The notes under the pieces: model-generated | Told to the model about the DNA's origin: nothing | What the model saw: only the letters and a program-made list of their open reading frames with translations | The model's database searches: none | Assembly: GCF_011074795.1 (NCBI RefSeq) | Contig: NZ_JAAMPF010000007.1 | Span: 1 to 48,668 of the forward strand | Length of the DNA stretch: 48,668 bases | Source: Marinobacter salicampi | GTDB lineage: Bacteria > Pseudomonadota > Gammaproteobacteria > Pseudomonadales > Oleiphilaceae | Direction: 5' to 3' | Position numbers and translations under genes: made by a program | Part shown: positions 17,473 to 25,497 of the stretch, piece after piece | Layout of the letters: the number at the start of each line of letters is the position of its first letter | Numbering within the stretch: the stretch's first letter is position 1

Positions 17473-19799
17473 TGAAACAGTCCTTCAAACCAACCTCTTA
17501 ATCGCTTCGTCATATTACCGGAACAGCTGATCCGATCTTTTGGCTCGCTGCCGGCAATAAAAGGCATGAAGCGTGCGTTTTCACAGTGCTCGTCCGTCAG
17601 GGCACCTTGTTCCGTGTTCACCCAGTGATACTGCACGCCATCGGGCACAACCGGCGAAAAGCCCCTCTGGGGTACCTGCGACATAAAACGCGACCACACC
17701 GGCAAAGCCCCACTGGCCCCCGTCAGGGTCGTGGTCGTATTATCATCGCGCCCGATCCAGGCCACCGCAAGCAGGTCGCCGCTGAAGCCGGCAAACCAGC
17801 TGTCGCGCCCATCATCCGTGGTTCCGGTTTTGCCCGCAAGGGCCAGGTCTGAAGGCAGAAATCGGTATGCGGAACGTCCGGTGCCCTCGCGCATGGTTTC
17901 CTGCATGGCATACTGGATCAGGTGCACGACGGCAGGATCGACCACCTGGTCCACCGCCAGGCTGTAACGGCTGAGAGAGACGCCCGCTGCGTCGGTCACC
18001 TCACGTATGGTGCGCAGGGGCATATTGAAGCCAGAGGTGGCCAGACCCTGATAAAGCGAGGCCACTTCCACCGGCGTCATGGCCACCGAGCCAAGCAACA
18101 TGGACGGATAGCCCGATACCGGACTGGTAACCCCCAGTGTTTGCAGGGTTTCTGTCACTGCATCAATCCCCACATCCAGCCCGACTCTCACTGCTGCCAG
18201 ATTGTACGAGCGCGCCAGGGCCCGGTGCAAAGGCACCTGACCGTGCTCTTCGCCATCGTAGTTCTTTGGCTCCCAGCGGCGGCCGTCATCAAACACCAGT
18301 GCGAAGCGGCGATCCTCCACAGGGGTCATCAGGGTATACCGATCCGGTTTGCCCAGTGCTGTTAGATAGGTGAAGGGCTTGATCAGAGAACCTATGGGTC
18401 TGCGGGCGTCCAGCGCGCGGTTGAAACCCGCAAACTGGGAATCCCGTCCACCCACCAGCGCAAGTACCTCGCCCGTGTCCCGGGACGAGACCACCATGGC
18501 GGATTCCAGCGGTGATGGGGTTTTGGCGGGCTCCAGTCCTTTCAGGGTTTCCGTGACCGAGTACTCCGCGGCATACTGGATGGCCGGGTCTAGGGTGGTG
18601 AAGATTCGAAGCCCTTCACTCTGCAGGTCTTCCTGCTTGTAATCCCGGGCCAGATGGCGCTGAACCAGATCAATATAGGCCGGGTAGCGGTTTTCCGTGT
18701 ACGACGGCTTCTGGGTCACTTCCAGTGGTTGTGCCAGGGCCTGCCGTGCCTTTGACTCATCCACGGCGCCATGCTTTGCCAGTGTATTGATGACCAGGTT
18801 GCGCCGCGCCAGCGCCCGTTTGGGGTGACGCCGGGGATCATAGTAGCTTGGCCCCTTTACCAGCCCCACCAGCAGGGCGAACTGGTGCAGATCCAAGTCC
18901 TCTATGGATTCGCCGAAGTAGAACTGGCTGCCCAGACCAAAGCCGTGAATACTGCGGTTGCCTGCCTGCCCGAGATACACTTCGTTCAGGTAGGTTTCCA
19001 GTATTTCCGGCTTGTCGTAGTGGAGTTCCAGCAGCAGGGCCATCATGGCTTCGTTGCCCTTGCGCACCAGCGTCTGATCTCTGGAAAGAAACAGGTTTTT
19101 TACCAGTTGCTGGGTCAGGGTACTGCCGCCCTGGACCACCCGGCCCGCCTGCAGGTTCACCCAGAAGGCGCGGCCAATGGATAGTGGCGAGACCCCATGG
19201 TGGTCATAGAAATCCCGGTCCTCGGTCATCAGAAGGGTTTCAGCAAAGTGCTCGGGCAGGTCTTCCAGGCGGATCAGGACCCGGTCTTCCCGGTGGGCCG
19301 GGTAAATACCGCCGATCTGTGCCGGCTGCAAGCGGACAATGGGCGAGGCCGGTCCGCTCAGAACCCGCAGCCGGCTGACCTGGGCATTGGTGATGGTCAC
19401 TTCCAGCCGTCGGCGTGGCTCCTCCCCGTCGGCAAACCGGAAACCCCGCGTGCTGATCACAAAACGGGGGCCGGACTGACTGAAGCTGCCAGGCCGAACC
19501 CCATCGCCTTTGCGGAACCCTGCCAGTCCCAGCTCCCGCTGGAGGTTGCTGGAGGTAACGCTGGCACCCTCATAGAGCTCCAGAGGGCGGGCGTAGACCC
19601 GCGAAGGCACCTCGAACCGCTTGCCCTCGAACCGTTTCGTGACCACCGCGTCCAGGTAGACCGCCCAGCCCGCCAAGACCACGAAGCCTAACAGGGCCAC
19701 ACGCCAGACAATCCGCCAGAACCAAGGGGCTCTGCGGGAGCCGGGGGCTTTGCTGGCGGGCTTGCGCGACGATTTTCTGGGACTGCTGGTTTTTTTCAT
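17469..19799 (-). CDS. mrcB: Penicillin-binding protein 1B (bifunctional peptidoglycan synthase)
   Basis: Class A PBP of 776 residues that polymerises lipid II and crosslinks the strands. A basic cytoplasmic tail and one membrane helix (about residues 27-50) are followed by a UB2H-like region (about 65-150). The glycosyltransferase domain has TEDRDFYDHHG, with the catalytic glutamate, and QGGSTLTQQLVKNLF. The transpeptidase domain has the SxxK serine in GSLIKPF, SYN in ARSYNLAAVRVG and KTGTT in LAGKTGTTDDG. All catalytic motifs are intact. The UB2H region is the docking site for Lpo activators in E. coli, which fits the overlapping lpoP. It is divergent from the kinase-like gene at 19916. Confidence 0.95.
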   Translation of the reverse strand: MKKTSSPRKSSRKPASKAPGSRRAPWFWRIVWRVALLGFVVLAGWAVYLDAVVTKRFEGKRFEVPSRVYARPLELYEGASVTSSNLQRELGLAGFRKGDGVRPGSFSQSGPRFVISTRGFRFADGEEPRRRLEVTITNAQVSRLRVLSGPASPIVRLQPAQIGGIYPAHREDRVLIRLEDLPEHFAETLLMTEDRDFYDHHGVSPLSIGRAFWVNLQAGRVVQGGSTLTQQLVKNLFLSRDQTLVRKGNEAMMALLLELHYDKPEILETYLNEVYLGQAGNRSIHGFGLGSQFYFGESIEDLDLHQFALLVGLVKGPSYYDPRRHPKRALARRNLVINTLAKHGAVDESKARQALAQPLEVTQKPSYTENRYPAYIDLVQRHLARDYKQEDLQSEGLRIFTTLDPAIQYAAEYSVTETLKGLEPAKTPSPLESAMVVSSRDTGEVLALVGGRDSQFAGFNRALDARRPIGSLIKPFTYLTALGKPDRYTLMTPVEDRRFALVFDDGRRWEPKNYDGEEHGQVPLHRALARSYNLAAVRVGLDVGIDAVTETLQTLGVTSPVSGYPSMLLGSVAMTPVEVASLYQGLATSGFNMPLRTIREVTDAAGVSLSRYSLAVDQVVDPAVVHLIQYAMQETMREGTGRSAYRFLPSDLALAGKTGTTDDGRDSWFAGFSGDLLAVAWIGRDDNTTTTLTGASGALPVWSRFMSQVPQRGFSPVVPDGVQYHWVNTEQGALTDEHCENARFMPFIAGSEPKDRISCSGNMTKRLRGWFEGLFQ

Positions 19800-19915
19800 G
19801 GCGCGGATTATAGCGAACCGGACCCGGGCTCGCGCAGCCCTTCTCTGTGTTATTTATGTAATGCGGTGGTTATGATAGGCCGCTGACGCATAAAGCAAAT
19901 GACGAGGAGAGGCCT

Positions 19916-21493
19916 GTGAGTGACGCACAACCCGGAGATCTGATTCTAGCGCTGCAGGATCCTGCGCTTTACGACCACCCAGTATCGGAGTTCCAGGTAC
20001 TCGAAACTCACATCTCCTGGGTCATACTTACCGGCCCCTTTGCGTACAAGATCAAGAAGCCCATGGACTTCGGGTTCCTCGATTTCTCAACACTGGAACA
20101 CCGCCAGCGCTTCTGCGAAGAAGAGCTTCGTCTCAACAGCAGGCTGGCAGATAAATTGTACCTCGATGTGCTGCCCATCACCGGCAGCCCCGAGAGCCCG
20201 GTGATCGGCGGCGATGGCGAAGCCTTTGAGTACGCCATCCGCATGCGCCAGTTTGACCAGTCCGATCTGTTCGATGCCCGCCAGGAGCGGGGTCAGCTTG
20301 AGCCGGAGCTGCTGGTGACACTGGCGCGCCAGACCGCTGACTTTCATGACACGGTGCCTCGGGTACCGGAAGAAAAACCCCTGGGTACACCGGAGGCGGT
20401 CTACGCCGGCATGCAGGAAAATTTTGATCAGATCCGCCCGATGATCGATGACCCGGCGCTCCTTGAGCAGCTCGACCAGCTGGAGGGCTGGACCCAGTGC
20501 ACCTTCGACCGACTTCGTGAGTTGGTCCAGAAACGGCGGGACGGCGGTTTCGTGAGGGAATGCCATGGTGACCTTCACCTGGCAAACATCACAGTCTACG
20601 ACGGCGAGGTCACGGTTTTCGACTGCATCGAGTTCAGCGAACCCTTCCGCTGGATTGATGTCATGAACGACCTTGCCTTCCTCCTGATGGATCTCGAGTC
20701 GCGCCGGGAATACGCCCTGTCCAGCCTTGTCCTGAATACCTATCTCGAGTTCCGGGGCGATTTTGACGGGCTGGCGCTGCTGCCACTTTATAAAGCCTAT
20801 CGGGCCCTCGTGCGGGCGAAAATCGCATTGTTCACCATGAACAACCCGTCCCTTGGCGAGGCCGAGAAGCAGGGCCTGATGCAGCGTTATCGCGACTATG
20901 CGTCGCTGGCTGAAACCTACAGCGAGATCCCAAGCCGTTTTCTGCTGGCCACGACCGGCCTTTCCGGTAGCGGTAAATCGGTGGTCAGCCGGGCCCTTGC
21001 ACTGAATCTGGGCCTGATCCGCCTGCGCTCAGATGTCGAACGTAAGCGCCTGTTTGGCCTTGGCCCCCTCGATAAAAGCAAATCCGGCCTGAACACGAAT
21101 ATCTACACCCCGGAGGCTACCCGCCAGACCTATGACATGCTCGCAAGCCGGGCAGAACAGTTGCTGGCGACCGGACTTTCGGCAATCGTGGATGCAGCCT
21201 GCCTGAAGGTCAGCGAACGGGAGCAGCTCGAAGCTGTTGCCGAGAATCAGGGGGTACCCTTTGTGCTGATCGACTGCGAGGCACCGGATGCCCTACGCAG
21301 GAAATGGGTGAGCGCCCGCGCCAATGATGCGTCCGAAGCCGACACCAGCCTGCTGGATAAGCAAAAGACCTGGCTGGAACCCATAACCATGCGTGAGCGC
21401 AGCCATACGGTGCATGTCCATACCGAAGAAGACCGGGTCGCGGAAGCGCTGGCAGACAGGATTCGCCAGCACATCGGTTTGCCTTCGCGCTGA
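19916..21493 (+). CDS. Aminoglycoside phosphotransferase-like / P-loop kinase fusion protein
   Basis: A 525-residue two-domain protein. The N-terminal 325 residues resemble the aminoglycoside phosphotransferase fold, with the Brenner-like loop ECHGDLHLANI (H and D of HGDxHxxN) and IEFSEPFRWIDVMNDLAFL, which contains the metal-binding aspartate. The C-terminal 190 residues are a P-loop kinase with Walker A TGLSGSGKSVVSRAL (about residues 344-358). This architecture is a recurrent uncharacterised family often annotated as a bifunctional aminoglycoside phosphotransferase/ATP-binding protein. The substrate is unknown and a resistance role should not be assumed. The GTG start is preceded by GAGGAGAGG. 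It is divergent from mrcB. Confidence 0.82.
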   Translation: MSDAQPGDLILALQDPALYDHPVSEFQVLETHISWVILTGPFAYKIKKPMDFGFLDFSTLEHRQRFCEEELRLNSRLADKLYLDVLPITGSPESPVIGGDGEAFEYAIRMRQFDQSDLFDARQERGQLEPELLVTLARQTADFHDTVPRVPEEKPLGTPEAVYAGMQENFDQIRPMIDDPALLEQLDQLEGWTQCTFDRLRELVQKRRDGGFVRECHGDLHLANITVYDGEVTVFDCIEFSEPFRWIDVMNDLAFLLMDLESRREYALSSLVLNTYLEFRGDFDGLALLPLYKAYRALVRAKIALFTMNNPSLGEAEKQGLMQRYRDYASLAETYSEIPSRFLLATTGLSGSGKSVVSRALALNLGLIRLRSDVERKRLFGLGPLDKSKSGLNTNIYTPEATRQTYDMLASRAEQLLATGLSAIVDAACLKVSEREQLEAVAENQGVPFVLIDCEAPDALRRKWVSARANDASEADTSLLDKQKTWLEPITMRERSHTVHVHTEEDRVAEALADRIRQHIGLPSR

Positions 21494-21547
21494 TTGGACT
21501 AGACTCAGGGAAGCACATCGGGGCAAATCACAGATGGAAATAGCACC

Positions 21548-21898
21548 ATGGAAAACATACGAACAATAAATGATCCGCTTTACCAGACCCTGAAGAACGA
21601 GAACGTTGATGCGTTCAATGCAGCCAAGGCCGGGATGGACAGTCTACCGAGCTTTTCCCACGGAGATTTCCGCGGCCTGGACCTACGCTCCATGGATGCC
21701 GACGGGCTGGACCTCAGCCACGCCTATTTCCGTGGTGCTGACATTCGCGGCATTGACTTCAGTGGTGCCAACCTCGAGGGCGCCAGCATCGCCGGCGCCA
21801 AAATCTCAGGCTGCCTGTTTCCGCGGGAGCTTCACGCTGATGAAATCATCATGTCCCTGAACCACGGCACCCGCATGCGCTACAACATGTACAAGTGA
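21548..21898 (+). CDS. Pentapeptide repeat protein
   Basis: A 116-residue protein. Residues about 38-85 carry eight or nine tandem A(D/N)LXX-like pentapeptides (GDFRG LDLRS MDADG LDLSH AYFRG), expected to form a right-handed quadrilateral beta-helix. The N-terminal 35 residues are helical-looking, and the C-terminus (EIIMSLNHGTRMRYNM) caps the coil. Short members of this class have varied or unknown roles. DNA-mimic gyrase protectors are much longer, so that function is not suggested. It begins 55 bases after the kinase fusion gene and may share its transcript. Confidence 0.8.
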   Translation: MENIRTINDPLYQTLKNENVDAFNAAKAGMDSLPSFSHGDFRGLDLRSMDADGLDLSHAYFRGADIRGIDFSGANLEGASIAGAKISGCLFPRELHADEIIMSLNHGTRMRYNMYK

Positions 21899-21955
21899 GC
21901 CTGGGCCAGCGGTGGTGCGCAAACTGGAAGATACCCGGCCTTGCACAGTGGCCTT

Positions 21956-22279
21956 TTAACTCTCTCGCCTGTGTGGCGGCATCACCACCCACTCGGGCTC
22001 CTCAAACTCACCGATCGGCGTAATCTCGCAGAAGGGCGCCGCACTGCGAATAATGCTGGCGACCTCCGGGTTGTGCTGCCCTTCCATCGCGTCACGGTCC
22101 GCCTTGCTGTCCCAGCTGGCTATAGCGATCAGTTCATTCGGGTCATCCATTTTCCGGTGCAGCTCTGTGCCCCGTGCACCAGGAGCCTGCTGGATGATCT
22201 CGCTGGCGCGGACCCAGGCATCCGCATATTCCTCAGCCGTATGTCCTTCCCGGATGCGGACCTTGAAAATATACTTCAT
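21956..22279 (-). CDS. Antibiotic biosynthesis monooxygenase (ABM)-like dimeric alpha/beta-barrel protein
   Basis: A 107-residue soluble protein with the ferredoxin-like ABM/dabb pattern. It opens with a beta strand (KYIFKVRIREGHTAEEYADAW). A helix follows, then ELHRKMDDPNELIAIASWDSKADRDAM, in which the strand IAIASWDS is the typical ABM signature, and a further helix-strand unit to FCEITPIGEFEEP. The family includes small oxygenases and stress proteins, and no catalytic residue assignment is possible here. It is divergent from the Rieske gene with 119 bases between the starts. The start ATG follows AAGGAG eight bases upstream. Confidence 0.7.
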   Translation of the reverse strand: MKYIFKVRIREGHTAEEYADAWVRASEIIQQAPGARGTELHRKMDDPNELIAIASWDSKADRDAMEGQHNPEVASIIRSAAPFCEITPIGEFEEPEWVVMPPHRRES

Positions 22280-22398
22280 CCTTCAACTCCTTTTGATTGG
22301 GATTTGGCATTGGTCAAAACCAGTGTCCGCAATGAACAGGCTCCAGGCAACCAGCGAATCCTGTCCCGAGTGGAAATACACCAACTGAGCAGAACTCC

Positions 22399-22773
22399 AT
22401 GATCCGACACCAGAACCCAGAGCAGTCCGCACAGGAGCACCGTGAATGGCAACTGGTGGGTCCCACTCATGCACTGGGTGACAAACAGTGCCTGGAGTTC
22501 ACATTGGGCACGACAACCGGTTTTGTGGTTCGCGCGAACGGTCGGCTCCGGGGGTTTGTCAACCGCTGCCCGCACCTTGGCATCGAGCTCAACTGGATGC
22601 CGGAGCGTTTCCTGGATTCCGGCGGCAGTTTCATCCAGTGCGCCACCCATGGTGCCCTTTTTACCCTGGACACCGGCGAATGCATCGCCGGTCCCTGTGC
22701 CGGCGGCGCCCTGACCCCGCTCGAAACCCGGGAGAACGACGGGCAGATAGAAGTCCGGTTCAGTCCAGAATAA
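22399..22773 (+). CDS. Rieske [2Fe-2S] domain protein
   Basis: A 124-residue stand-alone Rieske ferredoxin. The cluster ligands are C57 and H59 (CPH) and C81 and H84 (CATH), separated by an insert longer than usual ([18 protein letters not shown]). The C-terminal part ([19 protein letters not shown]) matches the conserved region after the second ligand pair. There is no signal peptide, so it is cytoplasmic. It may act as an electron carrier or a small subunit. No oxygenase gene lies beside it. The 3' end overlaps the convergent sfsA by 14 bases. Confidence 0.88.
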   Translation: MIRHQNPEQSAQEHREWQLVGPTHALGDKQCLEFTLGTTTGFVVRANGRLRGFVNRCPHLGIELNWMPERFLDSGGSFIQCATHGALFTLDTGECIAGPCAGGALTPLETRENDGQIEVRFSPE

Positions 22774-23491
22774 CCGGCAGGGGGCGCACCAGCGCGAGTG
22801 AGCCTGAGGGTCCGCCGGCCCGGAATAGATCTGCCTGCCAGGCCATCAGTTCAACCCCTGCCCTTGCTGCCTCCCGCAGCATTTTGCCGTACACCGGGTC
22901 AATATGGTCGGCCGGTCGCACTTCGGAAATTCCGGTATGGTTCACACAGAAAACCAACACCCCCCGATCACCGGCCGCCACCTGAACCATGAGCTCGCGC
23001 AGGTGTTTCTGGCCACGCGTGCTGACCGCATCCGGAAAGTAGCCAATGCCCGCCTCTCCCTCGCACAGAGTGACGTTCTTGACTTCCACCCAGGCGTCCG
23101 GCAATCGGTCATGACCGGAAAGAAAAAGGTCGATCCGACTTTTTTCAGTACCGTAATTTTTTTCAGGCTGGATGCTGGCATAACCCGCCAGTCCCGCAAT
23201 GCGCTCCTGCTCGATCGCTGCCCGTACCTGATGGTTGGGTCGTGCCGTATTGACGCAGGCCAGGACGCCGGCACTGGTCTCCACCAGTTCCCAGGTGTAA
23301 GGCAGTTTACGCTTCGGATTATCGCTGAGGCTCAGCCAGACCCTTGCATCCGCCGGCTGGCACCCCAACATTGAACCGGTATTGGGGCAATGAGCGGTAA
23401 CCTCGGTGCCGTCAGCCAGCTTTATGTCGGCCAGGAAGCGTTTATAACGTCGAATAAGGCGACCTTCGATCAGGTCCGGTGTTGCAAACAT
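22760..23491 (-). CDS. sfsA: SfsA family DNA-binding/sugar fermentation stimulation protein
   Basis: A 243-residue SfsA homologue. The N-terminal OB-fold region ([19 protein letters not shown], then [13 protein letters not shown]) is followed by the nuclease-like core with [23 protein letters not shown] and [16 protein letters not shown]. These segments are highly conserved in the family. SfsA was first described as a stimulator of maltose gene expression in E. coli. The core resembles a restriction-endonuclease fold, but the biochemical role is not settled. It is divergent from dksA, a linkage common in gammaproteobacteria (sfsA-dksA-gluQ). Confidence 0.95.
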   Translation of the reverse strand: MFATPDLIEGRLIRRYKRFLADIKLADGTEVTAHCPNTGSMLGCQPADARVWLSLSDNPKRKLPYTWELVETSAGVLACVNTARPNHQVRAAIEQERIAGLAGYASIQPEKNYGTEKSRIDLFLSGHDRLPDAWVEVKNVTLCEGEAGIGYFPDAVSTRGQKHLRELMVQVAAGDRGVLVFCVNHTGISEVRPADHIDPVYGKMLREAARAGVELMAWQADLFRAGGPSGSLALVRPLPVILD

Positions 23492-23701
23492 TCAAGACTC
23501 CTGACAGCTTATAGGCATAACGCTGCCATGATACGGAAAGCAGGATTTTGCGCCAGAACATAAACCTCTGACACAGGGCTGGCGCGGCTTCGGTATATCT
23601 GCTATTTTCCGCAAAATCTTAGCAGCTCCCGTATTCGTACGGACACGCCCGACTCCAAGGATGGCGTGTTCAGTTGAAGTACAAGCAAGAGGCCGGGTTC
23701 A

Positions 23702-24142
23702 ATGGCAAAAACTGAACAGACACCACGTGAGCGTTTTACCAATTTCACGCCCTATGAAATGAAAAAGGGCGAGGAATACATGAGTGCGGATATGCTTGAG
23801 CACTTCCGCCAGCTGTTGCTGCAGTGGAAGCAGGAACTCATGGAAGAAGTCGACCGCACGATGCATCACATGCAGGAAGATGCAGCCAACTACGCGGACC
23901 CGAGCGATCGCGCTACCCAGGAAGAAGAGTTCAGCCTGGAACTCCGGACCCGTGACCGCGAACGGAAGCTGATCAAGAAAATTGACCAGACCATGGATCG
24001 CATCGACAAAGACGATTATGGGTTCTGCGATCAGTGCGGCGTCGAGATCGGCACCCGCCGGCTGGAAGCGCGCCCGACCGCCACTCTGTGCATCGACTGC
24101 AAGACCCTGGCGGAAATCCGCGAGCGTCAAACCGGAATCTGA
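23702..24142 (+). CDS. dksA: RNA polymerase-binding transcription factor DksA
   Basis: A 146-residue DksA. It binds the secondary channel of RNA polymerase and, with ppGpp, represses rRNA promoters and activates amino acid promoters. The N-terminal coiled coil carries the acidic tip motif (DPSDRA, about residues 65-70). The C-terminal four-cysteine zinc finger is complete (CDQCG and CIDC, about residues 108-132). It begins at ATG 23702. The gap to the divergent sfsA is 210 bases, but no promoter there matched well enough to report. gluQ follows after 124 bases. Confidence 0.97.
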   Translation: MAKTEQTPRERFTNFTPYEMKKGEEYMSADMLEHFRQLLLQWKQELMEEVDRTMHHMQEDAANYADPSDRATQEEEFSLELRTRDRERKLIKKIDQTMDRIDKDDYGFCDQCGVEIGTRRLEARPTATLCIDCKTLAEIRERQTGI

Positions 24143-24266
24143 TGACAAACCGGCTGCCTCACCGGCGGTCGGATTCCCGACTATTCGGGTCCCCAGGGGC
24201 CCCGGTTAGTATTACCCCTGCTCCTCTTGTTCACCCTTTTTGCTCTAGCCGTGTAACCCATCAGCA

Positions 24267-25175
24267 ATGAGTACCGCCAACGCCGTCCTCTACCGGGGCA
24301 GATTTGCCCCATCGCCCACCGGGCCACTGCATTTCGGCTCACTGGTGGCGGCCCTGGCCAGCTATCTTGAAGCCCGATCCCACGATGGTGAGTGGCTGGT
24401 AAGAATGGAAGACCTTGACCCTCTCAGGGAGCCGGCTGGTGCTGCCGAGGCCATACTCGCCAGTCTTGACGCCCATGGCCTTCACAGCGACGAACCTGTT
24501 CGCTACCAGTCCCGCCGCAACGCGGCCTACAGTGAAACCGTCCGTTTTCTCCTCGACGAGGGGCTGGCCTATCGCTGCACCTGCTCACGCCGATTGCTGA
24601 AACAGAACCGGGGCTACCATGCCAGGGGCTGCCGTGAGGGGCACAGTCTCTGCGGGAACAAGCCCTTTGCCATCCGCTTCAAGATGCGAGACCAGGTAGC
24701 CTGCTGGCGAGACCAGTTGTTGGGCGACCAGCAACACCACATTCAGGCCGAGGTTGACGATCCGGTCATTGTTCGCAAAGAGGGCTTCTATGCCTATCAA
24801 CTGGCCGTTGTTGTGGACGACATCGACCAGCGGATCAGTCATGTGGTGCGTGGCTCCGACCTGCTGGACCTGACCGCCCAACAGGCGCAGCTCTACGCCG
24901 CCCTGGACACGCCGCCGCCGGCCTGGCTTCACATTCCGGTGGTTCTGAACCCGGAGGGACAGAAGCTCAGCAAACAGACCCATGCCGCGGCACTGGATGA
25001 CAACCTGGCTAGGGCTAACCTCTACCAGGCGCTGGTGGCGCTAGGCCAGCGACCTCCTCCCATGCTGAAATCTGCTGAAACCGACGTCATCCTTGAATGG
25101 GCCATAGCAAACTATGCCCGGGCCGGTTTGCCCCGAACGTCCCTGACCATGACTGACCAAAGATTCCGGGACTGA
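24267..25175 (+). CDS. gluQ: Glutamyl-Q tRNA(Asp) synthetase
   Basis: Truncated paralogue of glutamyl-tRNA synthetase that attaches glutamate to queuosine in the tRNA-Asp anticodon and lacks the anticodon-binding domain. At 302 residues it is the expected length. The class I signatures are RFAPSPTGPLHFGSLVAAL (HFG in place of HIGH) and KLSKQT in place of KMSKS. A four-ligand zinc site is visible in CTCSRRLLK and CREGHSLC. Location directly after dksA is the conserved arrangement. No ribosome binding site precedes the ATG, so translation may be weak. Confidence 0.96.
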   Translation: MSTANAVLYRGRFAPSPTGPLHFGSLVAALASYLEARSHDGEWLVRMEDLDPLREPAGAAEAILASLDAHGLHSDEPVRYQSRRNAAYSETVRFLLDEGLAYRCTCSRRLLKQNRGYHARGCREGHSLCGNKPFAIRFKMRDQVACWRDQLLGDQQHHIQAEVDDPVIVRKEGFYAYQLAVVVDDIDQRISHVVRGSDLLDLTAQQAQLYAALDTPPPAWLHIPVVLNPEGQKLSKQTHAAALDDNLARANLYQALVALGQRPPPMLKSAETDVILEWAIANYARAGLPRTSLTMTDQRFRD

Positions 25176-25320
25176 AGGCAGTCAGCCTCCCAGGCCGCTT
25201 AGCCGGCCCATTAAGCATGCGCACTTCAACAAGACCCCAGAGCCATCTTTTGGAAACTGACAGTGGGTGGCAGTCATGGTATAAACGTCGCACACGTTGT
25301 CCATCAGGAAGCCCCGTCAG

Positions 25321-25497
25321 ATGTACATCTATCGCCTGGTCTTTCTACTGGTGCTGGCCATTTACATTTTTTCGCCTAACATCCTGGACTGGTGGATTGA
25401 ACCGGGTAATGCCTGGTATTCGCCTTTCCTGATCTGGGGCGTGCTCATTGCCATGGGTTTCTGGCTGGAGTGGCGACGGGATCCCAATGAGTTTTAG
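25321..25497 (+). CDS. cbrX: Small membrane protein overlapping cbrA (CbrX-like)
   Basis: A 58-residue protein made of two membrane helices (YRLVFLLVLAIYIFSPNILDWW and YSPFLIWGVLIAMGFWLEW). Its last four codons overlap the ATG of cbrA by 11 bases (AATGAGTTTTAG), so the two are likely translationally coupled. In Pseudomonas a small gene of this kind, cbrX, sits in the same place and overlaps cbrA. I name it on position and shape only. The ATG at 25321 is preferred over TTG at 25297. The ribosome binding site is weak (AGGAAG about ten bases upstream). Confidence 0.75.
   Translation: MYIYRLVFLLVLAIYIFSPNILDWWIEPGNAWYSPFLIWGVLIAMGFWLEWRRDPNEF

Noticed and set aside
21899..21955. Possible terminator after the pentapeptide gene
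   Set aside because: The only stem before the TTTT is a 4-bp GGCC/GGCC pair, too weak to report.
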